Origin: Acidobacteriota bacterium
Lineage (GTDB): Bacteria > Acidobacteriota > Vicinamibacteria > Vicinamibacterales > SCN-69-37
Assembly (NCBI GenBank): GCA_024640135.1
Contig: JAHEFO010000006.1
Span: forward strand, 1-36,781
Direction of reading: 5' to 3'
Length of the DNA stretch: 36,781 nucleotides
Shown: piece by piece, positions 7,578-15,046 of the stretch
Position numbering within the stretch: position 1 is the stretch's first letter
Layout of the letters: each line of letters starts with the position of its first letter
Translations under genes and position numbers: made by a program
The notes under the pieces: generated by a model
Seen by the model: the letters and a program-made list of their open reading frames with translations, nothing else
What the model was told of the DNA's origin: nothing
Database searches by the model: none

Positions 7578-7585
7578 GGACCCCA
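7578..7585 (-). promoter_or_regulatory. Possible activator half-site upstream of the 7-Cys peptide promoter
   Basis: The minus strand reads TGGGGTCC followed by TCCGACCTC, matching the TGGGGTCCTC core of the conserved upstream blocks of modules 2 and 3. It stands about 85 bp upstream of the -24 box, a typical enhancer distance. A preceding GACC is further away than in the other two sites. Confidence 0.45.
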
Positions 7586-7684
7586 TTTGCAGCGGTCGGA
7601 GCGTCGGGGCCTGTTGGCGTGGCTGGCATCACAACCACGAACCTCCGGCACGTCGCTTGCTCTGTCGTGCCGACGAGGTTGAAC

Positions 7685-8275
7685 ATGCTCCAGATTGTCG
7701 TCGGTCGGTGTCGCCGCTTCTTTGTTGTTCTTGTCAAGCACGGATCTGCTCTGCTGCTTGTGATCTCTGTTGGACTGAATCTCGCTCTGAGCCAGGAGCT
7801 GCGAGCTGCGCGGCGGCAGCCTGAAGGTGGCGCCGCGGCCGGCGCAATCCTTCCGCCGATCAGCGGCCTCACGCCGAATGGTGTCCCCTTGACGATTCGG
7901 CCGTTGGCAGACTTGCCCACGGTCTTCTACTACTTCAGTGCCGCCTGCGGCTGGTGTGACCGTAACTGGGCCAACGTCGAGGCACTCGTAAAGCAGACGA
8001 GCGGACGCTACCGCGTCGTGGGGGTTGCGGCTACAGAAGATGTTCCGGCCGCGATCCGTGACCGGGAAATATCCTTGACGATCCTGACGGCGGTCGGTGC
8101 GGACACGCTGGCGGCGTACGGGTTTCGCGGCACACCCCAGACGGTGGTTATCGGCCAGGATGGCCGGGTGCTGAAGAGCTGGAGGGGCGCCTATCAGGGC
8201 GACCAGGCTGAAAGCATTGCAGATTTCTTTGGCATCACAATGCCCGGACTGCTGCCAAAACGAGCGCTTCAGTAG
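7685..8275 (+). CDS. TlpA/AhpC-type membrane-anchored thioredoxin, module 4
   Basis: The ATG at 7685 with an upstream GAGG gives 196 residues: a basic N-terminus, one membrane helix (about 20-36), and a redoxin domain. The active site is SAACGWCDRNW (CGWC) and the cis-Pro loop is RGTPQTVVI, followed by GRVLKSWRG as in TlpA-type proteins. It differs from the three DsbA-like proteins by lacking the helical insert. It sits divergent to the 7-Cys peptide gene and upstream of the ABC transporter genes. A periplasmic reductant or isomerase for the Cys-rich peptides is the likely role; the redox direction is not known. Confidence 0.85.
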   Translation: MLQIVVGRCRRFFVVLVKHGSALLLVISVGLNLALSQELRAARRQPEGGAAAGAILPPISGLTPNGVPLTIRPLADLPTVFYYFSAACGWCDRNWANVEALVKQTSGRYRVVGVAATEDVPAAIRDREISLTILTAVGADTLAAYGFRGTPQTVVIGQDGRVLKSWRGAYQGDQAESIADFFGITMPGLLPKRALQ

Positions 8276-8279
8276 CTCT

Positions 8280-8320
8280 TGGGGCCTCTCCGCCCCACGG
8301 TTTGGGGCATGATCGCCCCA
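8280..8320. repeat. Two tandem hairpins GGGGC-N6-GCCCC, 23-bp period
   Basis: GGGGC/GCCCC at 8281-8285/8292-8296 and again at 8304-8308/8315-8319, each with a six-base loop and a flanking T/A pair. They lie between the TlpA-like gene and the ABC genes. They could be a terminator pair or a double protein-binding site just upstream of the next promoter; there is no T run. Confidence 0.6.
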
Positions 8321-8334
8321 CCTGTCGAGAGCCG

Positions 8335-8348
8335 GGCGCCGAGATTGC
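8335..8348 (+). promoter_or_regulatory. Possible sigma-54 promoter for the ABC genes
   Basis: GGCGCCGAGATTGC has GG and GC ten bases apart with TTGC at -12, but the -24 box is less like the consensus than in the other modules. It would start transcription near 8360 and leave about 37 nt before a GTG start at 8397. Confidence 0.45.
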
Positions 8349-8396
8349 TGCCGGACAATAATGGCAGTCCTCTTGAGTACGGGATTCGGAGTGGTC

Positions 8397-9137
8397 GTGT
8401 CGAGTGCGGGATCCATCGTTCAGTTTCAACATGTGACTGCCGTCCGGCCCACCGGTGGTATTGCCGGCGTCTCCTTCGAGCTCCGCGTCGGAGAGGTCTA
8501 TGCCTGGCTCGGCGGACCTGGGTCTGGAAAGACGACGATTGTTGACCTGGTCCTGGGCTTCGCCAAAGCCAATGCGGGGACGGTCCAGGTCGATGGCATC
8601 GATCCTGGAGTCGATGCGACGGCCGCCCGGAACACCACAGGCTTCGTGGATGGACGGGCTCGCTTCGCCGGGCCCATGACGCCGCGGGGCTACGTGCATC
8701 TGTTTGCCAAGCTCGCCGGCCTCAATTCGCTGCCTGAGGAGCGAACCAACGCACTCCGCCTGATGGGTCTTCAAGACCGCTATCTTGCCCGGTCGATGGC
8801 GGGGCTGCCGCACGCGGCGCATTGTTCGGTCATGCTGGCGTGGGCGTGGCTTCGCCGCCCGCCGTTGCTGCTCCTTGATGATCCGACGGCGGGCTTCGAC
8901 TCGCTCGCGACCGCACGCTTCATCGAGATCGTCGGCGAATTCCGACGTGCCGGGACCTCCGTATTGCTGACCACCAGCGACGTGCTCGTGGCCGCGCAGT
9001 TGGGCGACCACATCGGTGTGCTCAAGCGAGGCGAAAAGGTCGCGGAGCGACACCGGCATCAGTTGTTGCAGGAGAGCCTGACCGCGTTGTACTCCGACTA
9101 TGTCGGCCGGTCCTACGTAAAAGGGCACCGCCCGTGA
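8397..9137 (+). CDS. ABC transporter ATPase with degenerate catalytic motifs
   Basis: I prefer the GTG at 8397, with GGAG ahead of it, to the ATG at 8361; it gives 246 residues. Walker A is intact (GGPGSGKTT), as is the strand leading to Walker B (LLLLDDPTAGFDS). Three key motifs differ: the signature LSGGQ is MAGLPHAAH, the catalytic Glu after Walker B is Asp, and the switch His is replaced in LLTTSD. The Q-loop region (GFVDGRARF) also lacks the usual Gln. ATP binding is likely, but hydrolysis may be weak. The stop overlaps the permease start, so the two are made together. It probably exports a product of this element. Confidence 0.85.
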   Translation: MSSAGSIVQFQHVTAVRPTGGIAGVSFELRVGEVYAWLGGPGSGKTTIVDLVLGFAKANAGTVQVDGIDPGVDATAARNTTGFVDGRARFAGPMTPRGYVHLFAKLAGLNSLPEERTNALRLMGLQDRYLARSMAGLPHAAHCSVMLAWAWLRRPPLLLLDDPTAGFDSLATARFIEIVGEFRRAGTSVLLTTSDVLVAAQLGDHIGVLKRGEKVAERHRHQLLQESLTALYSDYVGRSYVKGHRP

Positions 9138-10609
9138 TGGTGTGGATCCGACAAGGCACACTGGTCGCCCTCGCCGAGTGCCGACTGCAGGTGGCGACCG
9201 CCCTTTGGCGCGCCATCGTACTGATGAGCGCGGCGCTTGCTGTGGCAGTGACACAGGCTGGCTTGGCGCAGTACACGCGACGCCAAATCCAGGTCGATCT
9301 CCTGGTGGCACAGCGAGACCAGACGGCCGAGCACGGTCAACACGCCGTGAATGGCTTCCAGCGTGACGAGGCCCTGCGAGTCATTCGTCGTCCGGCTCCA
9401 CTGAGTGTGCTCGTTGGCGGCCTGGACACGCGACTCTCGCAATACTGGGATTTCGGCCCGGAAGGCATCAGTGCCGGGGCCACGGTGTCTGGACAGCCCC
9501 TGGTGTCGGTGGTGAGTGCGGACCTCGACCTCGAGTTCATCCTCCGTGGCCTGATCGGACTCCTGGCCATCGCGGCTGGTTTCGGGTCCATGGCCGCCTC
9601 GAGGCCGCGGGGCCCCACCAAGTCCCTCGTCAGTCTTCCCGTACGGCCATCCGCGCTGGTCGCGGGTGCGATGGCGGGTGGCACAGTCGCTGTCGCTGTG
9701 GCCGCCGCTGTCGTGATTGGCAGCGCCATCGTCACGTTGCTGGCAGGCGATGCGACCCTGGTCTCATCGGACGCCATGTGGAGCCTGCTGCTGATCTGGC
9801 TCGTCTCGATGTGGTACGGAGTGGCGTTGGTCGGCACGGGTGCCGCCGTCGCCGTCCTGGTCATCGACACGTCACGAGCACTCGCGGTGGCCACAGTCCT
9901 CTGGCTGCTGGCCACGACCCTCGGCGGCCCGCTCGCCGGGGCGCTGGCGGAGGGGATATCGCCGAGTCAGTCACGTACGCTTTTTGAGGTGTCACGCAAC
10001 GCCGAATACCAAGAGTCCTCGTTGCGGGTGGAAACCGACGCGGGCCGCATCGTACTCGAGGCCCTTGGTGCCACCGACGTTCCGGCGGGATTCCAGTTGA
10101 GTGGAGTTCTGCTTGAAAGGGTCGCGCAGCATTGGGACCGCAGCCTTGCCACGCTACGCCGCCGTCTCGATCAGTTGGACACCGACTTTCGACACAAGGA
10201 GGCCGCGCGCGCCGCAAACGCCTGGTGGGTGGGCGTGGTGTTCCCAGGCACGGCCTTTGGGTCCGCGTTGTCCGAAGTGGCCGACGTTGGAGAAGCGGCT
10301 GCCCATCGGTGGATCGATGACGGCGAAGCGTATCAGCGCATACTGAGCGCTGCCGTGTTCGATATGCGAACGAGGCTCGTCGTACGACTTCAATCAGGAT
10401 CGCGATCCCGAGTGGTGTTCCACGACCGGGGGCCACGACCGACAGTCGGCGAGCTGCCGGCATTCCGTCAGCAGAAGGCGACCGCAGGAACGCGGTTCTC
10501 CGACGCCGCACCGTCGATGCTGGTGCTGACGCTTCAAGGCGTGGTCGTCTGGCTCGTGGCCATTGTGGCGTTCATGCGCCGGCCGTCCGGGAAGACTCGA
10601 TGGCTCTAG
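9134..10609 (+). CDS. ABC-2-type permease with large extracytoplasmic segments
   Basis: A 491-residue membrane protein translationally coupled to the ATPase (GTG 9134 or ATG 9137). One helix near residues 25-45 is followed by a soluble stretch of about 90 residues, then a cluster of four to five helices between about 140 and 280 (GLIGLLAIAAGFGS, AGGTVAVAVAAAVVIGSAIV and others), a second soluble stretch of about 180 residues, and a last helix near 465-482. SLVSLPVRPSALVAG is the usual ABC-2 loop preceding the second core helix. The two big outer loops resemble ABC-2 permeases that act on exported proteins. Partner and substrate are inferred only from the cluster. Confidence 0.8.
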   Translation: MMVWIRQGTLVALAECRLQVATALWRAIVLMSAALAVAVTQAGLAQYTRRQIQVDLLVAQRDQTAEHGQHAVNGFQRDEALRVIRRPAPLSVLVGGLDTRLSQYWDFGPEGISAGATVSGQPLVSVVSADLDLEFILRGLIGLLAIAAGFGSMAASRPRGPTKSLVSLPVRPSALVAGAMAGGTVAVAVAAAVVIGSAIVTLLAGDATLVSSDAMWSLLLIWLVSMWYGVALVGTGAAVAVLVIDTSRALAVATVLWLLATTLGGPLAGALAEGISPSQSRTLFEVSRNAEYQESSLRVETDAGRIVLEALGATDVPAGFQLSGVLLERVAQHWDRSLATLRRRLDQLDTDFRHKEAARAANAWWVGVVFPGTAFGSALSEVADVGEAAAHRWIDDGEAYQRILSAAVFDMRTRLVVRLQSGSRSRVVFHDRGPRPTVGELPAFRQQKATAGTRFSDAAPSMLVLTLQGVVVWLVAIVAFMRRPSGKTRWL

Positions 10610-10615
10610 GACGGC

Positions 10616-12001
10616 TCAGGACTCCTCGTCAGCGTCGGCCAGGCCGTACTGCTTCAGCTTGGTGAAGAGCGTCTTGCGATTGATTCCGAGTCGCAGCGCG
10701 GTCTGCGTCCTGCTTCCCCGGCATTCGGCGAGTGCGGACACAATCAGACCTCGTTCAAGGCGCTCCACGGCCTTCGCCACGGTCTCGGCCAGGGCGCCAT
10801 GGGCGCCTTCCGTCATATCCGCGTCCTCCTCGAAGCCGCGGATCCTCGCCGGCAGGTCCATCGCCTTGAGGACCGATCCCTCGGCCATCACCATGGCTCG
10901 TCGCAGGGCGTTCTGCAGTTCCCTGACGTTACCCGGCCAATCGTACGCCGCCAGGAGCGCGCGCGCCTCCGGGGACACGGTCCTCACGTCACTTCGAAGT
11001 TCAGCCGCCAGCGCCTGCACGATGTGATCGATCAGCACCGGCAGATCCTCAGGGCGTTCCCGCAGTGACGGCAGGTGGATGGCCAGCACGTCCAACCGGT
11101 AAAACAGATCTTCCCGGAAGGTCCCCTTCGTCACCTCGGCCCGCAAGTCCCTATGCGTGGCCGCAATCACGCGCACGTCTACGGCGATCGGTGTCGACGA
11201 GCCCAACCGGGTGACCGTTCGTTCCTGCAAGGTGCGCAGCAACTTCGCCTGCGCGTCCAGTGGCAGATCTCCGATTTCATCAAGGAAGATCGTGCCCCGA
11301 TGGGCGCTCTCGAACTTGCCAGGCCGGCTCTCCCTGGCGTCAGTGAACGCCCCGCGCTCGTGGCCGAAGAACTCGGACTCGACCAGGGTTGCCGGAATCG
11401 CGCTGCAGTTGACAGCGAGGAACGGCCGGCTGGCCCTGGATCCGCGGTTGTGCAGCGCGCGAGCCACCAGCTCCTTGCCCGTGCCGGACTCGCCGAAAAT
11501 CAACACGGTCTCGTCCGTCCGGGCCACCTTTTCCATCATCTGAAAGACCCGCCGCATCGGAGCACTGATGCCGACAATGTCGAGAAATCCGTATCGGCTT
11601 TCCAGTTCCGTTCTCAACTGTTTGACTTCCGACCGCAGTCGGCGTTGCTCGAGGGCTCGCTCGATGACAATCAGCAGCTCGTCGTTGTCGAACGGCTTGG
11701 TGAGATAGTCGAAGGCGCCGGCCCGGATGGCGTCCACAGCCGATCGGATGCTGCCATGCGCAGTCATCATAATTCCGGTTGGCGCGTCGTCGCGCGCGGA
11801 GAGTTGACGCATGGCCTCGATCCCGCCAATCCCAGGCATGGCGACATCGAGCAGGGCGACATCGAAGCGCCGCGATTGACTCTGCGAGAGCGCATGCTCG
11901 CCCGATTCCGCCTCCACAACGACGTGACCATGTTGCTTGAGACACATCGCCAGCACCTGCCGCAGGCGCGGCTCGTCATCAACGAGGAGAATCGTCGCCA
12001 T
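10616..12001 (-). CDS. NtrC-family sigma-54-dependent response regulator
   Basis: A 461-residue regulator with three domains. The receiver (1-118) has Asp8/Asp9, the phosphorylated Asp52 (LLDVAMPG) and Lys102 (TKPFD). The AAA+ sigma-54 activation domain (about 140-370) has Walker A GESGTGKE at 170-177, the sigma-54 contact loop as GAFTDA at 217-222 (the usual form is GAFTGA), and Walker B TIFLDE. A Fis-type HTH ends the protein (TQTALRLGINRKTLFTKL). It overlaps its kinase gene by 23 bp. Several -24/-12 promoters in the same element are its probable targets. The proximity of kinase, activator and promoters is direct observation; the regulon is inference. Confidence 0.95.
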   Translation of the reverse strand: MATILLVDDEPRLRQVLAMCLKQHGHVVVEAESGEHALSQSQSRRFDVALLDVAMPGIGGIEAMRQLSARDDAPTGIMMTAHGSIRSAVDAIRAGAFDYLTKPFDNDELLIVIERALEQRRLRSEVKQLRTELESRYGFLDIVGISAPMRRVFQMMEKVARTDETVLIFGESGTGKELVARALHNRGSRASRPFLAVNCSAIPATLVESEFFGHERGAFTDARESRPGKFESAHRGTIFLDEIGDLPLDAQAKLLRTLQERTVTRLGSSTPIAVDVRVIAATHRDLRAEVTKGTFREDLFYRLDVLAIHLPSLRERPEDLPVLIDHIVQALAAELRSDVRTVSPEARALLAAYDWPGNVRELQNALRRAMVMAEGSVLKAMDLPARIRGFEEDADMTEGAHGALAETVAKAVERLERGLIVSALAECRGSRTQTALRLGINRKTLFTKLKQYGLADADEES

Positions 12002-13304
12002 CGTGTCCCGTCTTCAGGGGGAGTGAGACCGACACCGTCGCACCACGCCCCTGTTCGTTGCGTGCTGACATCCTACCACCATGGCGGCCGACGATCTGGC
12101 TGCAGATGGCCAGGCCGAGTCCGCTGCCAGAGGACTTCGTCGAGACGAACGGCTCGAACATCGTCTCAATCACGTCGTGTGAAATGCCCGGACCAGAATC
12201 CGACACGGAGACCAGGATCATGGTGCGATGGCCGGTACCGTCACGCCGCGGTTCATCGAACAGCGACGTGCGAATGTCGATCGTCCCTGCATTGTCAATT
12301 GCTTGTATCGCATTGAGCAGGACATTCACGAAGACCTGGCGTAATTCATCCCGGTCGCCGGACACACGGAGCGCCGGGAACTCGTTCAACATCCTGATCT
12401 CGACGCCCTGGCCGCCCGCGACGCTGCCCATCACGCGCACGGCCCCCTCGAGCAGCTCGACAACATCCACAACCTCCTCTCGTAGCGTCGCGGGTCGATT
12501 CAAGGACAGAAACGTCGCAATCGTCTCCGAGATACGGTCAGTTTCCTCGATGGCGTCGGTCAACAGCATGTGACGCTTGTCCCAGCCCTCATCGGAATCC
12601 CGGACGATTTGAATACTCGAACGGACGATGCTGAGGGGATTGCGAATCTCGTGCGCAAGCATCGACACCAGCTGCCCGGCGATGGCGAGCCGTCGAGCCT
12701 GCGCCGCAGTCTTGATGTCGCCCACCTCGGCCTCATGGCGCTCGATGTTTTCGTAGGCAAGGCCAGCGTGCCTGCCGCACACCATCAGGAACTCGCCCAA
12801 AGCGGGCGACAGCTCCCAAGACCGAGCGTCGGACTCCAGCATGATGATGGCCCTGAGAGTCCCAACCATGAAGATCGGCAGGCACGCGCGAATGTGCTGC
12901 TCTTCCAGCTGGCGCCGTTCCTCCAGGTCGAGGTAGGACTCGATGCCGGACTGGCCCGGATAGACCAGCGGCGTCTCGTTCAGCCGCAGCCAGGTGGCCA
13001 GTGGCCCGTCAGCCCTGCATCGGATTCCTCCGGAACCGCTGCCCGGCTGCCCGCGCTCGAACCGTACGGCCTCGAACACTTCACCGCTGCGGTCGAGATC
13101 GAGGAACCAGACGGCATCACAATCCGCCAGGGCCTGAAATCGGCGCGCCACGACCGAGCGCAGGCCGCCCGCATCCTGAGCCCCTGCGACGGCACGTATC
13201 AACTCTTCGAGCGTCTCGTGACGCACCGCGGGATCGCGCCACGACCGAGTCGGATTCCGGCGCCGCACCAGCACCATGCGGGTATTCTGCCAGAAGTCTG
13301 GCAC
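11979..13304 (-). CDS. Soluble sensor histidine kinase with GAF-like input domain
   Basis: A frame of 441 residues from a GTG at 13304; an ATG at 13277 is an alternative start. The first 190 residues form a GAF-like sensor (VWFLDLDRSGEVFEAVRF, then CLPIFMVGTLRAIIMLESD). The dimerisation helix carries the phospho-His (LAHEIRNPLSIV, His218 from the GTG). The ATPase domain has VNVLLNAIQAID, SVSDSGPGIS, FEPFVSTKSSGSGLGLAI. No membrane segment is seen, so it senses something inside the cell. It is the first gene of a two-gene operon with the sigma-54 activator, in the middle of the Cys-rich modules, and is their likely switch. Confidence 0.93.
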   Translation of the reverse strand: MPDFWQNTRMVLVRRRNPTRSWRDPAVRHETLEELIRAVAGAQDAGGLRSVVARRFQALADCDAVWFLDLDRSGEVFEAVRFERGQPGSGSGGIRCRADGPLATWLRLNETPLVYPGQSGIESYLDLEERRQLEEQHIRACLPIFMVGTLRAIIMLESDARSWELSPALGEFLMVCGRHAGLAYENIERHEAEVGDIKTAAQARRLAIAGQLVSMLAHEIRNPLSIVRSSIQIVRDSDEGWDKRHMLLTDAIEETDRISETIATFLSLNRPATLREEVVDVVELLEGAVRVMGSVAGGQGVEIRMLNEFPALRVSGDRDELRQVFVNVLLNAIQAIDNAGTIDIRTSLFDEPRRDGTGHRTMILVSVSDSGPGISHDVIETMFEPFVSTKSSGSGLGLAICSQIVGRHGGRMSARNEQGRGATVSVSLPLKTGHDGDDSPR

Positions 13305-13382
13305 GAGGCATCTCGACTGATTCCCGCATAGAAACGCCAGTATCTTCGATAGTACTGCGTACTCGGCGATGAGGCGTGCACT

Positions 13383-13399
13383 GGACCCTCGTGGGGTCC
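13383..13399 (+). promoter_or_regulatory. Upstream dyad GGACC-N7-GGTCC, likely activator site of module 2
   Basis: The dyad lies about 75 bp upstream of the -24 box and within a block (about 13370-13445) that is repeated with few changes at about 19134-19208 ahead of module 3. Shared parts include the dyad, GCCTCAA-GTGC and GTAGTTCTTCC, at equal spacing. Enhancer-binding activators act from such distances, so this is the best candidate for binding by the activator of this element. Confidence 0.6.
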
Positions 13400-13459
13400 T
13401 CGCGCCTCAACGTGCCTCTTTGGTAGTTCTTCCCTCTTTCAGGAGGTGGCCCGACCTAA

Positions 13460-13475
13460 TGGCCCGAAGCTTGCA
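13460..13475 (+). promoter_or_regulatory. Sigma-54 promoter of module 2
   Basis: TGGCCCGAAGCTTGCA fits the -24/-12 consensus (TGGC-CG, four bases, TTGCA) with one change. Transcription would begin near 13487, about 55 nt before the DsbA-like start. Confidence 0.82.
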
Positions 13476-13540
13476 GCGCAGCCAAAGGAGCGGTTCGGCC
13501 GGTCCCTCGTCACTTCGGAGCACTGATGGGAGGGCGATTG

Positions 13541-14281
13541 ATGTCAGACAGAACGTCGTCTCGGTGGCAGTCGATTGCTGAAACTGTGGCGCTGGTCGTA
13601 GTCGCCGCTGCCGTTGCCTGGATGGCCATCACAAGAACGGCGCCTGGACCGGCTGTCGCCGCCGCCGCGTCGGCGCGCCGACCGGAGGTGCCGCTGCCCG
13701 CAGAGCCGATCGCGTTGACCGGCGCCGAACTCGAGGGCAGCCAGTCGGCCCCCGTCGGCTTGGTTGTGTATTCGGACTTTCAGTGTCCATACTGCGGACG
13801 GTTTGCGCGCGAAACGCTTCCCGCAATTCGGGAGCAGTATGTGCGAACGGGTAAGGTGTTGCTTGCCTTTCGGCAGTTTCCACTGGCGAACCACTCACTT
13901 GCGCAGAAAGCCGCCGAGGCCGCCAAGTGTGCCGGCCAGCAGGGGAGATTCTGGCCGTTCCACGATCAGCTCTTTAGCAACCAAGAGTCTCTGGATGCGG
14001 CGAGCCTGAGCGGTCATGCCGCCGCCGTCGGACTTGAGCCGCGCCGCTTCGCTACCTGTTTGAACGGCGAAATGGTCGCCTCGGTTCGGACAGATAGCGA
14101 AGGCGGCCAACTGCTTGGCGTGACGGGCACACCGACCTTTGTCGCCGGCCCGCTTCTGTCGGACGGCCGGATGAAGGTGCGGGAGCGCTTCAGCGGTGCG
14201 CAGCCTCTTGGTGAGTTTCAGCGAGTTCTCGATCGACTCACCGGAACGTCAGACACCTCAGCCGGCACGGGCCAGAAATAG
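13541..14281 (+). CDS. Membrane-anchored DsbA-like thiol oxidoreductase, module 2
   Basis: The ATG at 13541 has GGGAGGG six bases upstream and is preferred to one at 13526. The 246 residues comprise one membrane helix (about 13-30, VALVVVAAAVAWMAI), an Ala/Pro linker and a DsbA-like domain. The active site is SDFQCPYCGRF and the cis-Pro loop VTGTPTF. It shares RTGKVLLAFRQFPL with the module 1 and 3 proteins. It is the first gene after a -24/-12 promoter and is followed 37 bp later by the 30-Cys protein gene. The pairing of one anchored DsbA with one Cys-rich secreted protein is the recurring theme of the element. Its redox direction is not known. Confidence 0.92.
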   Translation: MSDRTSSRWQSIAETVALVVVAAAVAWMAITRTAPGPAVAAAASARRPEVPLPAEPIALTGAELEGSQSAPVGLVVYSDFQCPYCGRFARETLPAIREQYVRTGKVLLAFRQFPLANHSLAQKAAEAAKCAGQQGRFWPFHDQLFSNQESLDAASLSGHAAAVGLEPRRFATCLNGEMVASVRTDSEGGQLLGVTGTPTFVAGPLLSDGRMKVRERFSGAQPLGEFQRVLDRLTGTSDTSAGTGQK

Positions 14282-14318
14282 GACTCCTGGTCCAGATCGT
14301 AATCAACGAGGAGGAGTG

Positions 14319-14990
14319 ATGGAGAGACGAAAGCGTCTGTTGTTGCTTGCTCTTGTCGGCGTCTGGTTCGGCATGGCCACGGAGGGAGGGGCGATCGTCA
14401 GGGATTCGCATGTCTGTTCGGAGATGTGCGAGGCGAGAACGTGCGAGGCTCAAACCGAATGCTGGCTGACGCAGTTTGAGTGGGAGAACGAGTATCCATC
14501 GACGACATGTGAAGCCCAAGGATATGGTTGTTGTGGCGATGGATTCTGTTCCGGTGTAGAAGCATGTGGCGAGTGCGAGGTGGACTGCGGCGGCCAAACG
14601 TGCCCGATTCCTCAATGTACGTATCACACTGATTGCGATTACGGGTACGTGTGTAACGCGAATCACGAATGTGTTCTCTCAGGACCATACGTCGAACCGC
14701 CAGGTGGACCCGCCTGCGGAGGCTCATGTGAGACCAATGCAAACTGCTGTGGTAACGACCTCTGCATGGGAGAACCGGGCAATCCGAACAAGTATTGTGC
14801 AATTCCGGCAACAAACTTCTGCGGAAGCTCGCCATCCTGTACCTATCACAGCGATTGCCAGGAGTGGGTGAATGGCGTCTCCTGTCCTGGAGCAAAGAAG
14901 AAGGTCTACTGCGACCCTGGACTCGGCCGCTGCCAGTTCAACTATGAAGCCGCATGTCCTGACTCGAGTAACGTGTGCGAGGGCACCTAG
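14319..14990 (+). CDS. Secreted Cys-rich protein (30 Cys), module 2
   Basis: The ATG at 14319 follows a strong GAGGAGG site. The 223 residues contain a signal (RLLLLALVGVWFGMATEGGA) and 30 cysteines. A CCGDGFC...CGECEVDCGG segment matches the CGDG-C-E-C-DCG pattern and the one in the 22-Cys protein of module 1. Two repeats of the type CTYHTDC / CTYHSDC (residues about 107 and 190) and CC-N-DLC elements suggest a chain of small disulfide units. Its spacing of early Cys and the W-x-x-x-F-E-W-E-N segment resemble the QMEFENGND part of module 1, so the two are probably paralogs. Function unknown. Confidence 0.87.
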   Translation: MERRKRLLLLALVGVWFGMATEGGAIVRDSHVCSEMCEARTCEAQTECWLTQFEWENEYPSTTCEAQGYGCCGDGFCSGVEACGECEVDCGGQTCPIPQCTYHTDCDYGYVCNANHECVLSGPYVEPPGGPACGGSCETNANCCGNDLCMGEPGNPNKYCAIPATNFCGSSPSCTYHSDCQEWVNGVSCPGAKKKVYCDPGLGRCQFNYEAACPDSSNVCEGT

Positions 14991-15046
14991 GCTGGCCGTC
15001 AGTTTGCCGCTGGCGCAGAGAGCCAGGTTTCCACTCGCGTCGAGGC

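Noticed and set aside
10932-12316. Long plus-strand frame opposite the sigma-54 activator
   Set aside because: Mirror of the GC-rich coding strand of a clear NtrC-type gene; no domain visible.
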